From positions 378,106 to 442,105 of the forward strand of contig NZ_OXCQ01000001.1 in the NCBI RefSeq assembly GCF_900411395.1: 64,000 bases of DNA, given 5' to 3'. This DNA is from Streptococcus sp. 596553 (GTDB lineage: Bacteria; Bacillota; Bacilli; Lactobacillales; Streptococcaceae). Within the stretch, counting starts at the first letter, position 1; every line of letters begins with the position of its first letter. The translations under genes were made by a program, and so were the position numbers. Below the pieces are notes generated by a model that was given only the letters and a program-made list of their open reading frames with translations, had not been told where the DNA came from and did not search any database. Below, one piece after another: positions 57,601 to 64,000 of this stretch.

Positions 57601-60207
57601 GATAAGTATGAAATTGTAGACCCATTGGTGAATGTATTAAATAGGATTACGGTTCGTGAGAATGAGTATAAAGGTACTCAAGATTATGATGCTACCCGTG
57701 AGCAAGTTTATAGGAATATTGAAAAACTTCAACCGTTCTATAATAAAGAGTGGATTGTAAACCAAGGGAATAAGTTAACAGATGAGTCAAATCTTGTTAA
57801 GAAAACTGTTCTGTCTGTAACAGGTATGAAAGCAGGGCAGTTTGTAACTGATTTATCGGATATTGATAAGATTATGGTTCACTATGCTGATGGTACAAAA
57901 GAAGAGTTAGCTGTAACTGCTAAAACTGACTCTAAAGTAGCTCAAGTAAAAGAGTATGATTTAGCAGGTCAAAACATTGTCTATACTCCAAATATGGTTA
58001 TGAAGAATCGTAACCAGTTAGCAAGCGGTATTAAAGAGAAGTTAGCTAGTGTTACCTTACTTTCAGATGAAGTTCGTGCTTTGATGGATAAACGTGAGAA
58101 GCCTTGGCAAAACACTCCTGAGAAGAAGACTGAGTACATTAAAGGATTGTATTTAGAAGAAAGCTTTGAAGAAGTAAAAGGAAACTTAGAAAAACTTGTT
58201 AGTCAGATTTTAGAAAATGAAGATCATCAGTTAAATGGTGGGGAAGTAGTTGAGCGTGCTTTACTCAAGAAAGTAGAAGATAATAAAGCTAAAATCATGA
58301 TGGGGCTGGCCTACTTAAATCAATATTATGGTTTTAAATACGGTGAGTTATCAATTAAAGATATTATGATGTTTAAACCTGATTTTTATGGTAAGAATGT
58401 TAATGTCTTAGATTTCTTAATCAAAATTGGTTCAAGTGAAAGAAATGTTAAAGGTGATAGAACTTTAGAAGCTTATCGTGAAACTATAGGTGGAACAATC
58501 GGAATAAATGAATTAAATGGATTCTTACATTACAATATGAAGCTATTCACTAACCATACAGATATAAATGACTGGTTTAAGAAAGCTATTGAAAAGAACG
58601 CGTATGTAGTTGAACAACCATCAACGAACCCTGCATTTGCCAACAAAAAATATCGTCTATACGAAGGAATTAATAATGGGCAGCATGGGCGTATGATTTT
58701 ACCTCTTCTTAACTTGAAAAATGCACATTTATTTATGATTTCAACGTATAATACTATCTCATTTAGTTCGTTTGAAAAATACAACAAAAATACTGAAGAA
58801 GAACGTGAAGCCTTTAAAAAAGAGATTAATCTACGTGCCAAAGAGCAAGTTAATTACTTAGATTTTTGGTCACGTCTTGCTACTGATAATGTCCGCGATA
58901 AACTTCTTAAGAGTCAAAATGTAGTTCCAACTCCTGTATGGGATAATCATAACGCTCCAGGTGGCTGGCCTGATAGATTCGGACATAGAAATGGAAAACC
59001 AGACTATACTCCAGTCAGGGAATTCTTTGGTCGTATTGGGAAGTATCATGCTTATAAACCTGGATATGGAGCTTATGCTTATATTTTTGCTGATCCTCAA
59101 CCTATGGATGCTGTATATTTTGTTATGTCGGATTTAATAAGTGAATACGGCACATCTGCTTTTACACATGAAACTACCCATGTAAATGACCGCATGGCAT
59201 ATCTGGGGGGGCATAGACATCGACAAGGTACAGACCTTGAAGCATTTGCTCAGGGTATGTTACAAACTCCAGCAGAACACGGACATCAAGGTGAATACGG
59301 CGCACTTGGATTAAATATGGCATTTGAACGTCAAAATGATGGTAACCAATGGTACAATTATAATCCTGATAAGTTACAAACACGTAACCAAATCGACCAC
59401 TACATGAAGAACTACAATGAAGCTATGATGATGCTTGATTATGCTGAGGCTGAAGCTGTTCTTCCTAAGGTTAAAGGTGACAATAGTAAATGGTTCAAGA
59501 AAATTGACCGTGAAATACGTCGACCAATGGATAGAAATAAACTAAGTGGTCCTCACCAATGGGACAAAGTGCGTGACTTGACAGACGCTGAGAAAATGAC
59601 CAAGCTTGAAACCATTGATGATTTAGTAAATAATAATTTCATGACCATTCACGGAAATCCAGGCAATAAGGTCTTCCACCCAGAAGATTTTGGTACGGCT
59701 TATGTCAATGTCAATATGATGGCAGGAATTTACGGTGGGAATACGAGTCAAGGTGCTCCTGGTTCATTATCATTTAAGCACAATGCCTTCCGTATGTGGG
59801 GTTACTATGGATACGAACATGGATTTATTGATTATGTTTCAAGCAAACATCAAGGCGCCGCTAATAACGAAAATAAAGGTCTCTTAGGCGATGACTTTAT
59901 TATTAAGAAAGTATCGAAAGGAAACTTTAATACTCTTGAAGAGTGGAAGAGACATTGGTACGGGGAAGTTCTTGCTAAAGCTAAGAAAGGTTTTGAAGCT
60001 ATCGATATTGATGGAACTCATATTAGCAACTATGATGAGTTACGTACTTTATTTGATAGAGCTGTTCAAAAAGATCTTGATGGTATGTCAGATCCGAAAA
60101 TTAAAGATCATTTCAAAAATACAGTGGACTTGAAATCTAAAGTCTTTAAAGCCCTACTAAAAAACACAGACGGTTTCTTTAATCAACTGTTTAAAAAAGA
60201 CATTTAA
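54637..60207 (+). CDS. ZmpB/ZmpD-type zinc metalloprotease (M26)
   Basis: 1856 residues from a TTG start behind AAGGTGA. Signal with RFSIRKICGIVGSVLLGSILVAPS, sortase motif LPATG at 75-79 with membrane stretches behind it, a repeat-rich spacer (about 180-390), a G5-like domain (about 410-485), GLUG-like segments (about 800-920) and the active site HETTH at 1511-1515 with Glu1535. The HETTHVNDR site and RFSIRK start are those of the ZmpB branch rather than of Iga. A fourth member, ZmpD, is described next to iga in some pneumococci, which fits this position; I cannot separate ZmpB from ZmpD without alignment. The substrate is unknown. Confidence 0.88.
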   Translation: MSLFKKERFSIRKICGIVGSVLLGSILVAPSIIHASTYHYIEKSSLTQEEQTKIQAGIPTDNEKIYALIYQQETLPATGSSTSVLTALGLLAIGSLVLLVHKKKKVASLFLVTTIGLIGLSSIQALDISNPLKAPSNEGVVQIAGYRYIGYLPLNDDAISEIQHKDEGTKNVPVSEIQSVHNEAPKAEKPKNPESVSTVPNETTKSEKPEYTAPVGTVPDEAPKAEKPEHTAPASGNLVESEVHEQPEYTAPIGGNLVEPEVHEKPAYTKPIGTVPDEAPKVEKTEYTAPVGTVPDEAPKTEKPEYTEPVGATGVDENGNLIEPPVSEKPEYTEPIGTTGVDENGNLIEPPVSEKPAYTEPVGATGVDENGNLIEPPVIDIPEYTEQISTVSEVASEREELPSLHTDIRTETISKTTIEESDPTKFIGDNSVKQIGEDGERQIVTSYEELHGKKISEPVETVTILKEMKPEILVKGTKEKPKEKTAPVLTLTTVSKDVLAKSATVNYNLENQDNATITRIVATIKEGGKIVKTLDLKIDNLSQVLENLDYYKDYTISTTMNYDVGKGAAVSILEDKPLRLDLKRVELKDIANTSLIQVDQSGIESDSSYLTSLPSDFNNYYLKVTSRENKVTRLAVDKIEEVTEEGKQLYKVTAKAPDLVQRDKDGKLKDTYTYYLEKPRATEDKVYYNFHDLAKDMQANPTGEFKLGADLNAVNVKPAGKAYVMAKFRGTLSSVENHQYTIHNLERPLFNEAEGATLKNFNLGNVNINMPWADKTAPLGNTFKNSRIENIKVTGNVVGNNDVTGMVNKLDESNMSNVAFIGNITSVGNKGWWSGGLVSESWRSNVDSSYVNANIKANNAKFGGLIAKIDHGVNPMDVKQKGRLTKSVVKGTMTLNTNNQSGGLIHDNYNWGWVENNVSMMKVTNGEIMYGSSSVDSGEPDFGIDYFQNNVYVKDVASGNVSYKRSQRIKGVDQAEADRRIAAFGITADKYEIVDPLVNVLNRITVRENEYKGTQDYDATREQVYRNIEKLQPFYNKEWIVNQGNKLTDESNLVKKTVLSVTGMKAGQFVTDLSDIDKIMVHYADGTKEELAVTAKTDSKVAQVKEYDLAGQNIVYTPNMVMKNRNQLASGIKEKLASVTLLSDEVRALMDKREKPWQNTPEKKTEYIKGLYLEESFEEVKGNLEKLVSQILENEDHQLNGGEVVERALLKKVEDNKAKIMMGLAYLNQYYGFKYGELSIKDIMMFKPDFYGKNVNVLDFLIKIGSSERNVKGDRTLEAYRETIGGTIGINELNGFLHYNMKLFTNHTDINDWFKKAIEKNAYVVEQPSTNPAFANKKYRLYEGINNGQHGRMILPLLNLKNAHLFMISTYNTISFSSFEKYNKNTEEEREAFKKEINLRAKEQVNYLDFWSRLATDNVRDKLLKSQNVVPTPVWDNHNAPGGWPDRFGHRNGKPDYTPVREFFGRIGKYHAYKPGYGAYAYIFADPQPMDAVYFVMSDLISEYGTSAFTHETTHVNDRMAYLGGHRHRQGTDLEAFAQGMLQTPAEHGHQGEYGALGLNMAFERQNDGNQWYNYNPDKLQTRNQIDHYMKNYNEAMMMLDYAEAEAVLPKVKGDNSKWFKKIDREIRRPMDRNKLSGPHQWDKVRDLTDAEKMTKLETIDDLVNNNFMTIHGNPGNKVFHPEDFGTAYVNVNMMAGIYGGNTSQGAPGSLSFKHNAFRMWGYYGYEHGFIDYVSSKHQGAANNENKGLLGDDFIIKKVSKGNFNTLEEWKRHWYGEVLAKAKKGFEAIDIDGTHISNYDELRTLFDRAVQKDLDGMSDPKIKDHFKNTVDLKSKVFKALLKNTDGFFNQLFKKDI
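55240..55800 (+). repeat. Tandem repeats in the second M26 gene
   Basis: Two unit types. TVPDEAPKxEKPEYTAPVG-type units of about 19-20 codons come first, then three 26-codon units (GATGVDENGNLIEPPV...) that are nearly identical at the DNA level (78-bp period, about 55565-55790). Such spacers vary in length between strains. Confidence 0.85.
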
Positions 60208-60247
60208 ATGTTTAGAATATAAAGGGAACAGTTTTTGGCTCCTTCTG

Positions 60248-60273
60248 AAAAGTCATCATTTGATGGCTTTTTT
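60248..60273 (+). terminator. Terminator after the M26 pair
   Basis: AAGTCATC (60250-60257) pairs with GATGGCTT (60262-60269), then TTTTT. Confidence 0.85.
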
Positions 60274-60301
60274 CTATATAGGGGACTTGAAAGGCTATCA
60301 T

Positions 60302-60330
60302 CGGACAAAAGAAAGAAGGCATGATATAAT
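60302..60330 (+). promoter_or_regulatory. Promoter of rbgA
   Basis: CGGACA (60302-60307), 17-bp spacer ending TGA, TATAAT (60325-60330), an extended -10. The leader is about 120 nt. Confidence 0.75.
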
Positions 60331-60364
60331 ATAAAGTAGATTTCTATGTCATAAAACAAGAAGT

Positions 60365-60404
60365 GTTTGAACATCATTCATTTGAGAACTCTTTATGTTC
60401 AAAC
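60365..60404 (+). promoter_or_regulatory. Perfect inverted repeat in the rbgA leader
   Basis: GTTTGAACAT (60365-60374) and ATGTTCAAAC (60395-60404) are exact complements across a 20-nt loop, inside the leader between the promoter and the gene. It is not followed by a T run, so it is more likely a regulatory or stabilising structure, or a protein site, than a terminator. Confidence 0.6.
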
Positions 60405-60458
60405 GATAGTAAAATAAAATAGGATCTCTAAACCCTTGCTATGAAAGGAAAAAACTCA

Positions 60459-61310
60459 ATGGCTACTATTCAATGGTTTCCTGGTCACATGTCTAAAGCG
60501 CGTCGACAGGTGCAGGAAAATTTAAAATTTGTTGATTTTGTGACGATTTTGGTGGATGCACGCTTACCTCTATCTAGTCAAAATCCTATGTTGACCAAAA
60601 TTGTTGGTGACAAACCAAAACTCTTGATTTTAAACAAGGCAGACTTGGCCGATCCAGCAATGACCAAAGAATGGCGTCAGTATTTTGAATCACAAGGAAT
60701 CCAGACTCTGGCTATTAACTCCAAAGAGCAAGTGACTGTAAAAGTTGTAACAGATGCGGCCAAGAAGCTCATGGCTGATAAGATTGCTCGCCAGAGAGAA
60801 CGTGGGATTAAAATTGAAACCTTGCGTACTATGATTATCGGGATTCCAAACGCTGGTAAATCAACTCTTATGAACCGTTTGGCTGGTAAGAAAATTGCCG
60901 TTGTCGGTAACAAACCAGGTGTGACCAAGGGACAACAATGGCTTAAAACCAATAAAGACCTGGAAATATTGGATACACCGGGGATTCTCTGGCCTAAGTT
61001 TGAGGATGAAACTGTTGCACTGAAACTAGCCTTGACTGGAGCTATCAAAGACCAGTTGCTTCCTATGGATGAGGTAACTATTTTTGGTCTTAATTATTTC
61101 AAAGAACATTATCCAGAAAAGTTGGCTGAACGCTTCAAACAAATGAAAATTGAAGAAGAAGCGCCTGTGATTATTATGGACATGACCCGTGCCCTCGGTT
61201 TCCGTGATGACTATGACCGTTTTTACAGTCTCTTCGTGAAGGAAGTCCGCGACGGCAAACTCGGTAACTATACCTTAGATACATTGGAAGACCTCGATGG
61301 CGACGATTAA
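60459..61310 (+). CDS. rbgA: Ribosome biogenesis GTPase A
   Basis: 283 residues from ATG 60459, 9 nt behind AAAGGA; the upstream ATG 60441 lacks a site and would put residues before the conserved [16 protein letters not shown]. The GTPase motifs are circularly permuted: NKAD (G4) at 59-62, then GIPNAGKST (G1) at 128-136, DTPG (G3) at 172-175. RbgA (YlqF) is needed for late 50S assembly in Firmicutes. Its end overlaps rnhB by 14 bases, the usual gene pair. Confidence 0.95.
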   Translation: MATIQWFPGHMSKARRQVQENLKFVDFVTILVDARLPLSSQNPMLTKIVGDKPKLLILNKADLADPAMTKEWRQYFESQGIQTLAINSKEQVTVKVVTDAAKKLMADKIARQRERGIKIETLRTMIIGIPNAGKSTLMNRLAGKKIAVVGNKPGVTKGQQWLKTNKDLEILDTPGILWPKFEDETVALKLALTGAIKDQLLPMDEVTIFGLNYFKEHYPEKLAERFKQMKIEEEAPVIIMDMTRALGFRDDYDRFYSLFVKEVRDGKLGNYTLDTLEDLDGDD

Positions 61311-62076
61311 AGAAGTCAAAGAACTCCTTGCTACGGTCAAGGACTTAGATAACCCTATTTTTTTAGAGCTTGAACAGGATAATCGCTCTGGAGTTCAAAA
61401 GGAAATCAGCAAGCGTAAAAAAGCTATTCAGGCAGAATTGGATGAGGATCTTCGTTTGGAATCCATGCTTTCCTACGAAAAAGAACTGTATAAGCAAGGA
61501 TTGACTTTGATAGCAGGTGTTGACGAGGTTGGTCGTGGTCCTCTGGCTGGACCTGTAGTCGCTGCAGCCGTTATTTTACCTAAAAATTGTAAGATTAAAG
61601 GCCTCAACGACAGCAAGAAAATCCCTAAAAAGAAACATCTGGAGATTTTTCAAGCCGTTCAAGACCAAGCCTTGTCGATTGGAATTGGTATCATGGATAA
61701 TCAGGTCATCGACCAAGTCAATATCTATGAAGCAACCAAACTGGCCATGCAGGAAGCAATCTCCCAGCTCAGTCCTCAACCTGAGCACCTCCTGATAGAT
61801 GCCATGAAACTGGAGTTGCCCATTTCACAAACTGCCATCATCAAAGGTGATGCTAATTCCCTCTCGATCGCAGCAGCTTCTATAGTAGCCAAGGTGACCC
61901 GTGATGAATTGATGAAGGAATATGATCAGCAGTTTCCTGGCTATGATTTCGCTACTAATGCAGGATATGGAACTGCTAAACACCTGGAAGGACTTGACAA
62001 ACTAGGAGTTACCCCAATTCACCGAACCAGCTTTGAACCCGTTAAATCACTGGTTTTAGGTAAAAAAGAAAGTTAA
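61297..62076 (+). CDS. rnhB: Ribonuclease HII
   Basis: 259 residues. Catalytic carboxylates are visible in [24 protein letters not shown] (near 72) and [11 protein letters not shown], and the tail carries [11 protein letters not shown]. The extra 65 N-terminal residues are usual for Firmicute RNase HII. It nicks at ribonucleotides in DNA and removes RNA from hybrids. The ATG lies inside the end of rbgA, so translation is coupled; clcA-type gene follows 15 bases later. Confidence 0.95.
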   Translation: MATIKEVKELLATVKDLDNPIFLELEQDNRSGVQKEISKRKKAIQAELDEDLRLESMLSYEKELYKQGLTLIAGVDEVGRGPLAGPVVAAAVILPKNCKIKGLNDSKKIPKKKHLEIFQAVQDQALSIGIGIMDNQVIDQVNIYEATKLAMQEAISQLSPQPEHLLIDAMKLELPISQTAIIKGDANSLSIAAASIVAKVTRDELMKEYDQQFPGYDFATNAGYGTAKHLEGLDKLGVTPIHRTSFEPVKSLVLGKKES

Positions 62077-62091
62077 TTGAAAGGAGATACC

Positions 62092-63642
62092 ATGGAGGAA
62101 CAGTCGGAAATAGTCCGTTCTAAGAAAGAATTCGCCTTTGCATCCAGCACTATCCTATCCCAAGTTGGTCGAGGAATCATTGTCGGCCTCGTCGTTGGAA
62201 TTATCGTCGGATCCTTTCGTTTCTTAATTGAAAAAGGCTTCCACCTGATACAAGGACTTTATCAAGCTCAAGCGCACCTATTTGTTAATTTATTTATTAT
62301 CGCCCTGTTTTATCTAATCATCTGCTGGCTCAGTGCCAAACTGACACGCTCTGAAAAAGATATTAAAGGCTCAGGAATTCCTCAAGTCGAAGCCGAACTG
62401 AAAGGCCTCATGACCCTTAACTGGTGGGGCGTTCTCTGGAAAAAATATATTCTAGGAATTCTAGCTATTGCCAGCGGACTCATGCTGGGGCGTGAAGGGC
62501 CAAGTATCCAACTGGGAGCAGTTGGTGGTAAAGGAATTGCCAAGTGGCTCAAATCCAGTCCAGTGGAGGAACGTTCCCTGATTGCTAGTGGTGCTGCAGC
62601 AGGATTAGCCGCAGCCTTTAATGCTCCAATAGCGGGTCTTCTCTTTGTCGTAGAAGAAGTCTATCATCACTTTTCTCGCTTTTTCTGGGTATCTACTCTA
62701 GCAGCTAGTCTCGTAGCAAACTTTGTTTCTCTGCTCATATTTGGCCTAACACCCGTACTGGATATGCCTGATAATATCCCACTCATGACCCTAGATCAGT
62801 ATTGGATTTACCTCCTCATGGGAATTTTTCTGGGTCTTTCCGGTTTTCTCTATGAGAAAGCTGTGCTCAATGTTGGTCGAGTTTATGATTGGATTGGTCA
62901 AAAAATCCATTTGGATAGAGCTTATTATCCAATTCTGGCCTTCATTCTCATCATACCAGTCGGAATTTTTTTACCCCACATCCTTGGTGGTGGAAATCAG
63001 CTGGTACTTTCCCTAACTGAGCAAGATTTTAGTTTTCAAGTTCTATTAGCTTACTTTTTAATTCGCTTTATCTGGAGCATGATTAGTTATGGAAGTGGTC
63101 TTCCAGGAGGAATTTTCCTACCTATTTTGGCTCTCGGTTCCTTGCTTGGTGCCCTAGTTGGTGTCATTTGTGTGAATATTGGACTTGTCAGTCAAGAGCA
63201 ATTCCCTATATTTGTCATTCTAGGAATGAGTGGTTATTTTGGAGCCATATCAAAAGCTCCCTTAACTGCCATGATCCTCGTAACTGAGATGGTAGGAGAT
63301 ATTCGCAACCTCATGCCACTTGGTTTAGTAACCTTAGTAGCTTACATCATCATGGATTTGCTCAAGGGTGCACCAGTCTATGAAGCCATGCTGGAAAAAA
63401 TGCTTCCAGAAGAAGTATCCAGCGAAGGAGAAGTGACACTTATCGAAATACCAGTTTCTGATAAAATTGCTGGGAAACAAGTTCATGAACTCAACTTACC
63501 ACACAACGTCCTCATCACTACCCAAGTCCATAATGGCAAGAGCCAAACAGTTAACGGCTCAACCAGAATGTATCTGGGTGATATGATTCATCTAGTTATT
63601 CCAAAAAGCGAAATTGGGAAAGTCAAAGATTTGTTGTTGTAG
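62092..63642 (+). CDS. ClC-family chloride channel/transporter with RCK-C domain
   Basis: 516 residues from ATG 62092, 7 nt behind AAGGAGAT; a TTG 15 bases upstream overlaps that site and is unlikely. About ten membrane helices with ClC filter motifs: GSGIPQVEAEL (GSGIP), GREGPSIQLGA, a GAAAGLAAAFNAPIAG region, and GSGLPGGIFLPILALGSLLGA. Both gating (E of GREGP) and proton-path glutamates of exchanger-type members deserve checking. A TrkA-C-like domain follows (about 435-516). Transports chloride or fluoride; the ion cannot be fixed from sequence. Third gene of rbgA-rnhB. Confidence 0.88.
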   Translation: MEEQSEIVRSKKEFAFASSTILSQVGRGIIVGLVVGIIVGSFRFLIEKGFHLIQGLYQAQAHLFVNLFIIALFYLIICWLSAKLTRSEKDIKGSGIPQVEAELKGLMTLNWWGVLWKKYILGILAIASGLMLGREGPSIQLGAVGGKGIAKWLKSSPVEERSLIASGAAAGLAAAFNAPIAGLLFVVEEVYHHFSRFFWVSTLAASLVANFVSLLIFGLTPVLDMPDNIPLMTLDQYWIYLLMGIFLGLSGFLYEKAVLNVGRVYDWIGQKIHLDRAYYPILAFILIIPVGIFLPHILGGGNQLVLSLTEQDFSFQVLLAYFLIRFIWSMISYGSGLPGGIFLPILALGSLLGALVGVICVNIGLVSQEQFPIFVILGMSGYFGAISKAPLTAMILVTEMVGDIRNLMPLGLVTLVAYIIMDLLKGAPVYEAMLEKMLPEEVSSEGEVTLIEIPVSDKIAGKQVHELNLPHNVLITTQVHNGKSQTVNGSTRMYLGDMIHLVIPKSEIGKVKDLLL

Positions 63643-63650
63643 AGTAGTTT

Positions 63651-63673
63651 TACATAATTTATATTATGTAAAC
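63651..63673. other. AT-rich palindrome behind the ClC gene
   Basis: TTACATAA (63651-63658) and TTATGTAA (63665-63672) form an inverted repeat with a 6-nt centre. It may be an operator or weak terminator; a stronger terminator follows at 63693. Confidence 0.45.
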
Positions 63674-63692
63674 AACTGGCTTAATTTATTTA

Positions 63693-63729
63693 AATAACCG
63701 ATTCTCAGAAATGAGATCGGTTATTTTTA
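63693..63729 (+). terminator. Terminator of the rbgA-rnhB-ClC group
   Basis: AAATAACCGATTCTCA pairs with TGAGATCGGTTATTT (one bulge) around GAAA, then T2. Stem with a GNRA-like loop. Confidence 0.8.
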
Positions 63730-63858
63730 CTGATGGGGAATTTTACATATAAATAATTGAGCTTTGGTAAAAATAAGACTATAATTAAGTTAGAAATGAT
63801 AAAGCATAAAGCTAGAAAGGAGTTTACTGTATCAAATCTGTACAGTAAGATTAAAATC

Positions 63859-64000
63859 ATGAAAAAGAAAACAATAGCAATTATACAATGTATTTTGTAT
63901 CTCATAGCTCCTTATATAGCTCTTCAGTTGTGTAGTATTAACAGAAGTTTAGTGGGTGAGCTCTTTATTATTTTCCTTATTCTGTTGACTATTTCATTCT
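63859..64000 (+). CDS. Start of a small membrane protein (partial)
   Basis: Open from ATG 63859 to the window edge, 47 residues: MKKKTIAIIQCILYLIAPYIALQLC, a Lys-rich start and one membrane helix, then a second hydrophobic stretch (ELFIIFLILLTISF). No recognised family. No Shine-Dalgarno lies close to the ATG; AAGGAG is 36 nt upstream, so the true start is uncertain. The inverted repeat ACTGTA/TACAGT lies just before it. Confidence 0.45.
   Translation, partial: MKKKTIAIIQCILYLIAPYIALQLCSINRSLVGELFIIFLILLTISF

Overview
The window is a chromosomal segment of a mitis-group Streptococcus (S. pneumoniae, S. pseudopneumoniae or S. mitis). I base this on gene content and order (rplU-prp-rpmA, hup, ligA, pulA, glgBCDA, eno, rexB-rexA, IgA1 protease, rbgA-rnhB), protein sequences that read as pneumococcal, AT-rich DNA with extended -10 promoters, and the pneumococcal small repeats RUP and BOX. 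No alignment or database search could be run; identifications rest on recognised motifs, family knowledge and context.

Layout. 1-4000: end of pta, ybaB, a DUF1275 membrane protein, the L21-Prp-L27 operon behind a structured leader, and two remnants of the same IS transposase in opposite orientation. 4001-13717: ribF, a YitT protein, a DegV lipid-binding protein, HU, an ABC-F ATPase, an Rgg-type regulator with an adjacent MFS exporter, and DNA ligase. 13835-22114: alpha-glucan metabolism (pullulanase, then the glgBCDA glycogen operon, whose promoter carries a cre site at the start of the transcript). 22173-25851: a SerB-type phosphatase, a glycerate kinase broken by a one-base deletion, yueI and enolase.

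25939-36515 is a mobile island placed directly behind the enolase terminator. It has the plan of a phage-inducible chromosomal island (PICI, satellite prophage): integrase, XRE repressor divergent from a small HTH gene with shared operators, a run of small early genes, a VapE-type replication ATPase, an iteron-flanked AT-rich origin immediately behind it, a terminase small subunit, a late-regulator-like gene and a right-end pair (Sm-like plus Cys-rich protein) on the opposite strand. There are no capsid, tail or large-terminase genes. A Fic gene sits between two imperfect 55-bp direct repeats, and the whole left regulatory module sits between two 30-bp direct repeats. Right of the island is a truncated second integrase, overlapping a structured element that resembles the region downstream of rpmA.

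37457-48576: a YkvI-type transporter, a lipid kinase with a BOX element in its leader, and the RexB-RexA recombination nuclease-helicase with a conserved unknown third gene. 48779-60207: two very large M26 zinc metalloproteases in tandem, an IgA1 protease whose C-terminal two-thirds is markedly AT-rich (likely mosaic) and a ZmpB/ZmpD-type paralogue. 60459-64000: rbgA, rnhB, a ClC chloride transporter and the start of a membrane protein.

A recurring feature is that several housekeeping genes (ribF, the ABC-F gene, ligA, yueI) have an extended -10 box ending exactly 6 nt before the ATG, which predicts leaderless transcripts.
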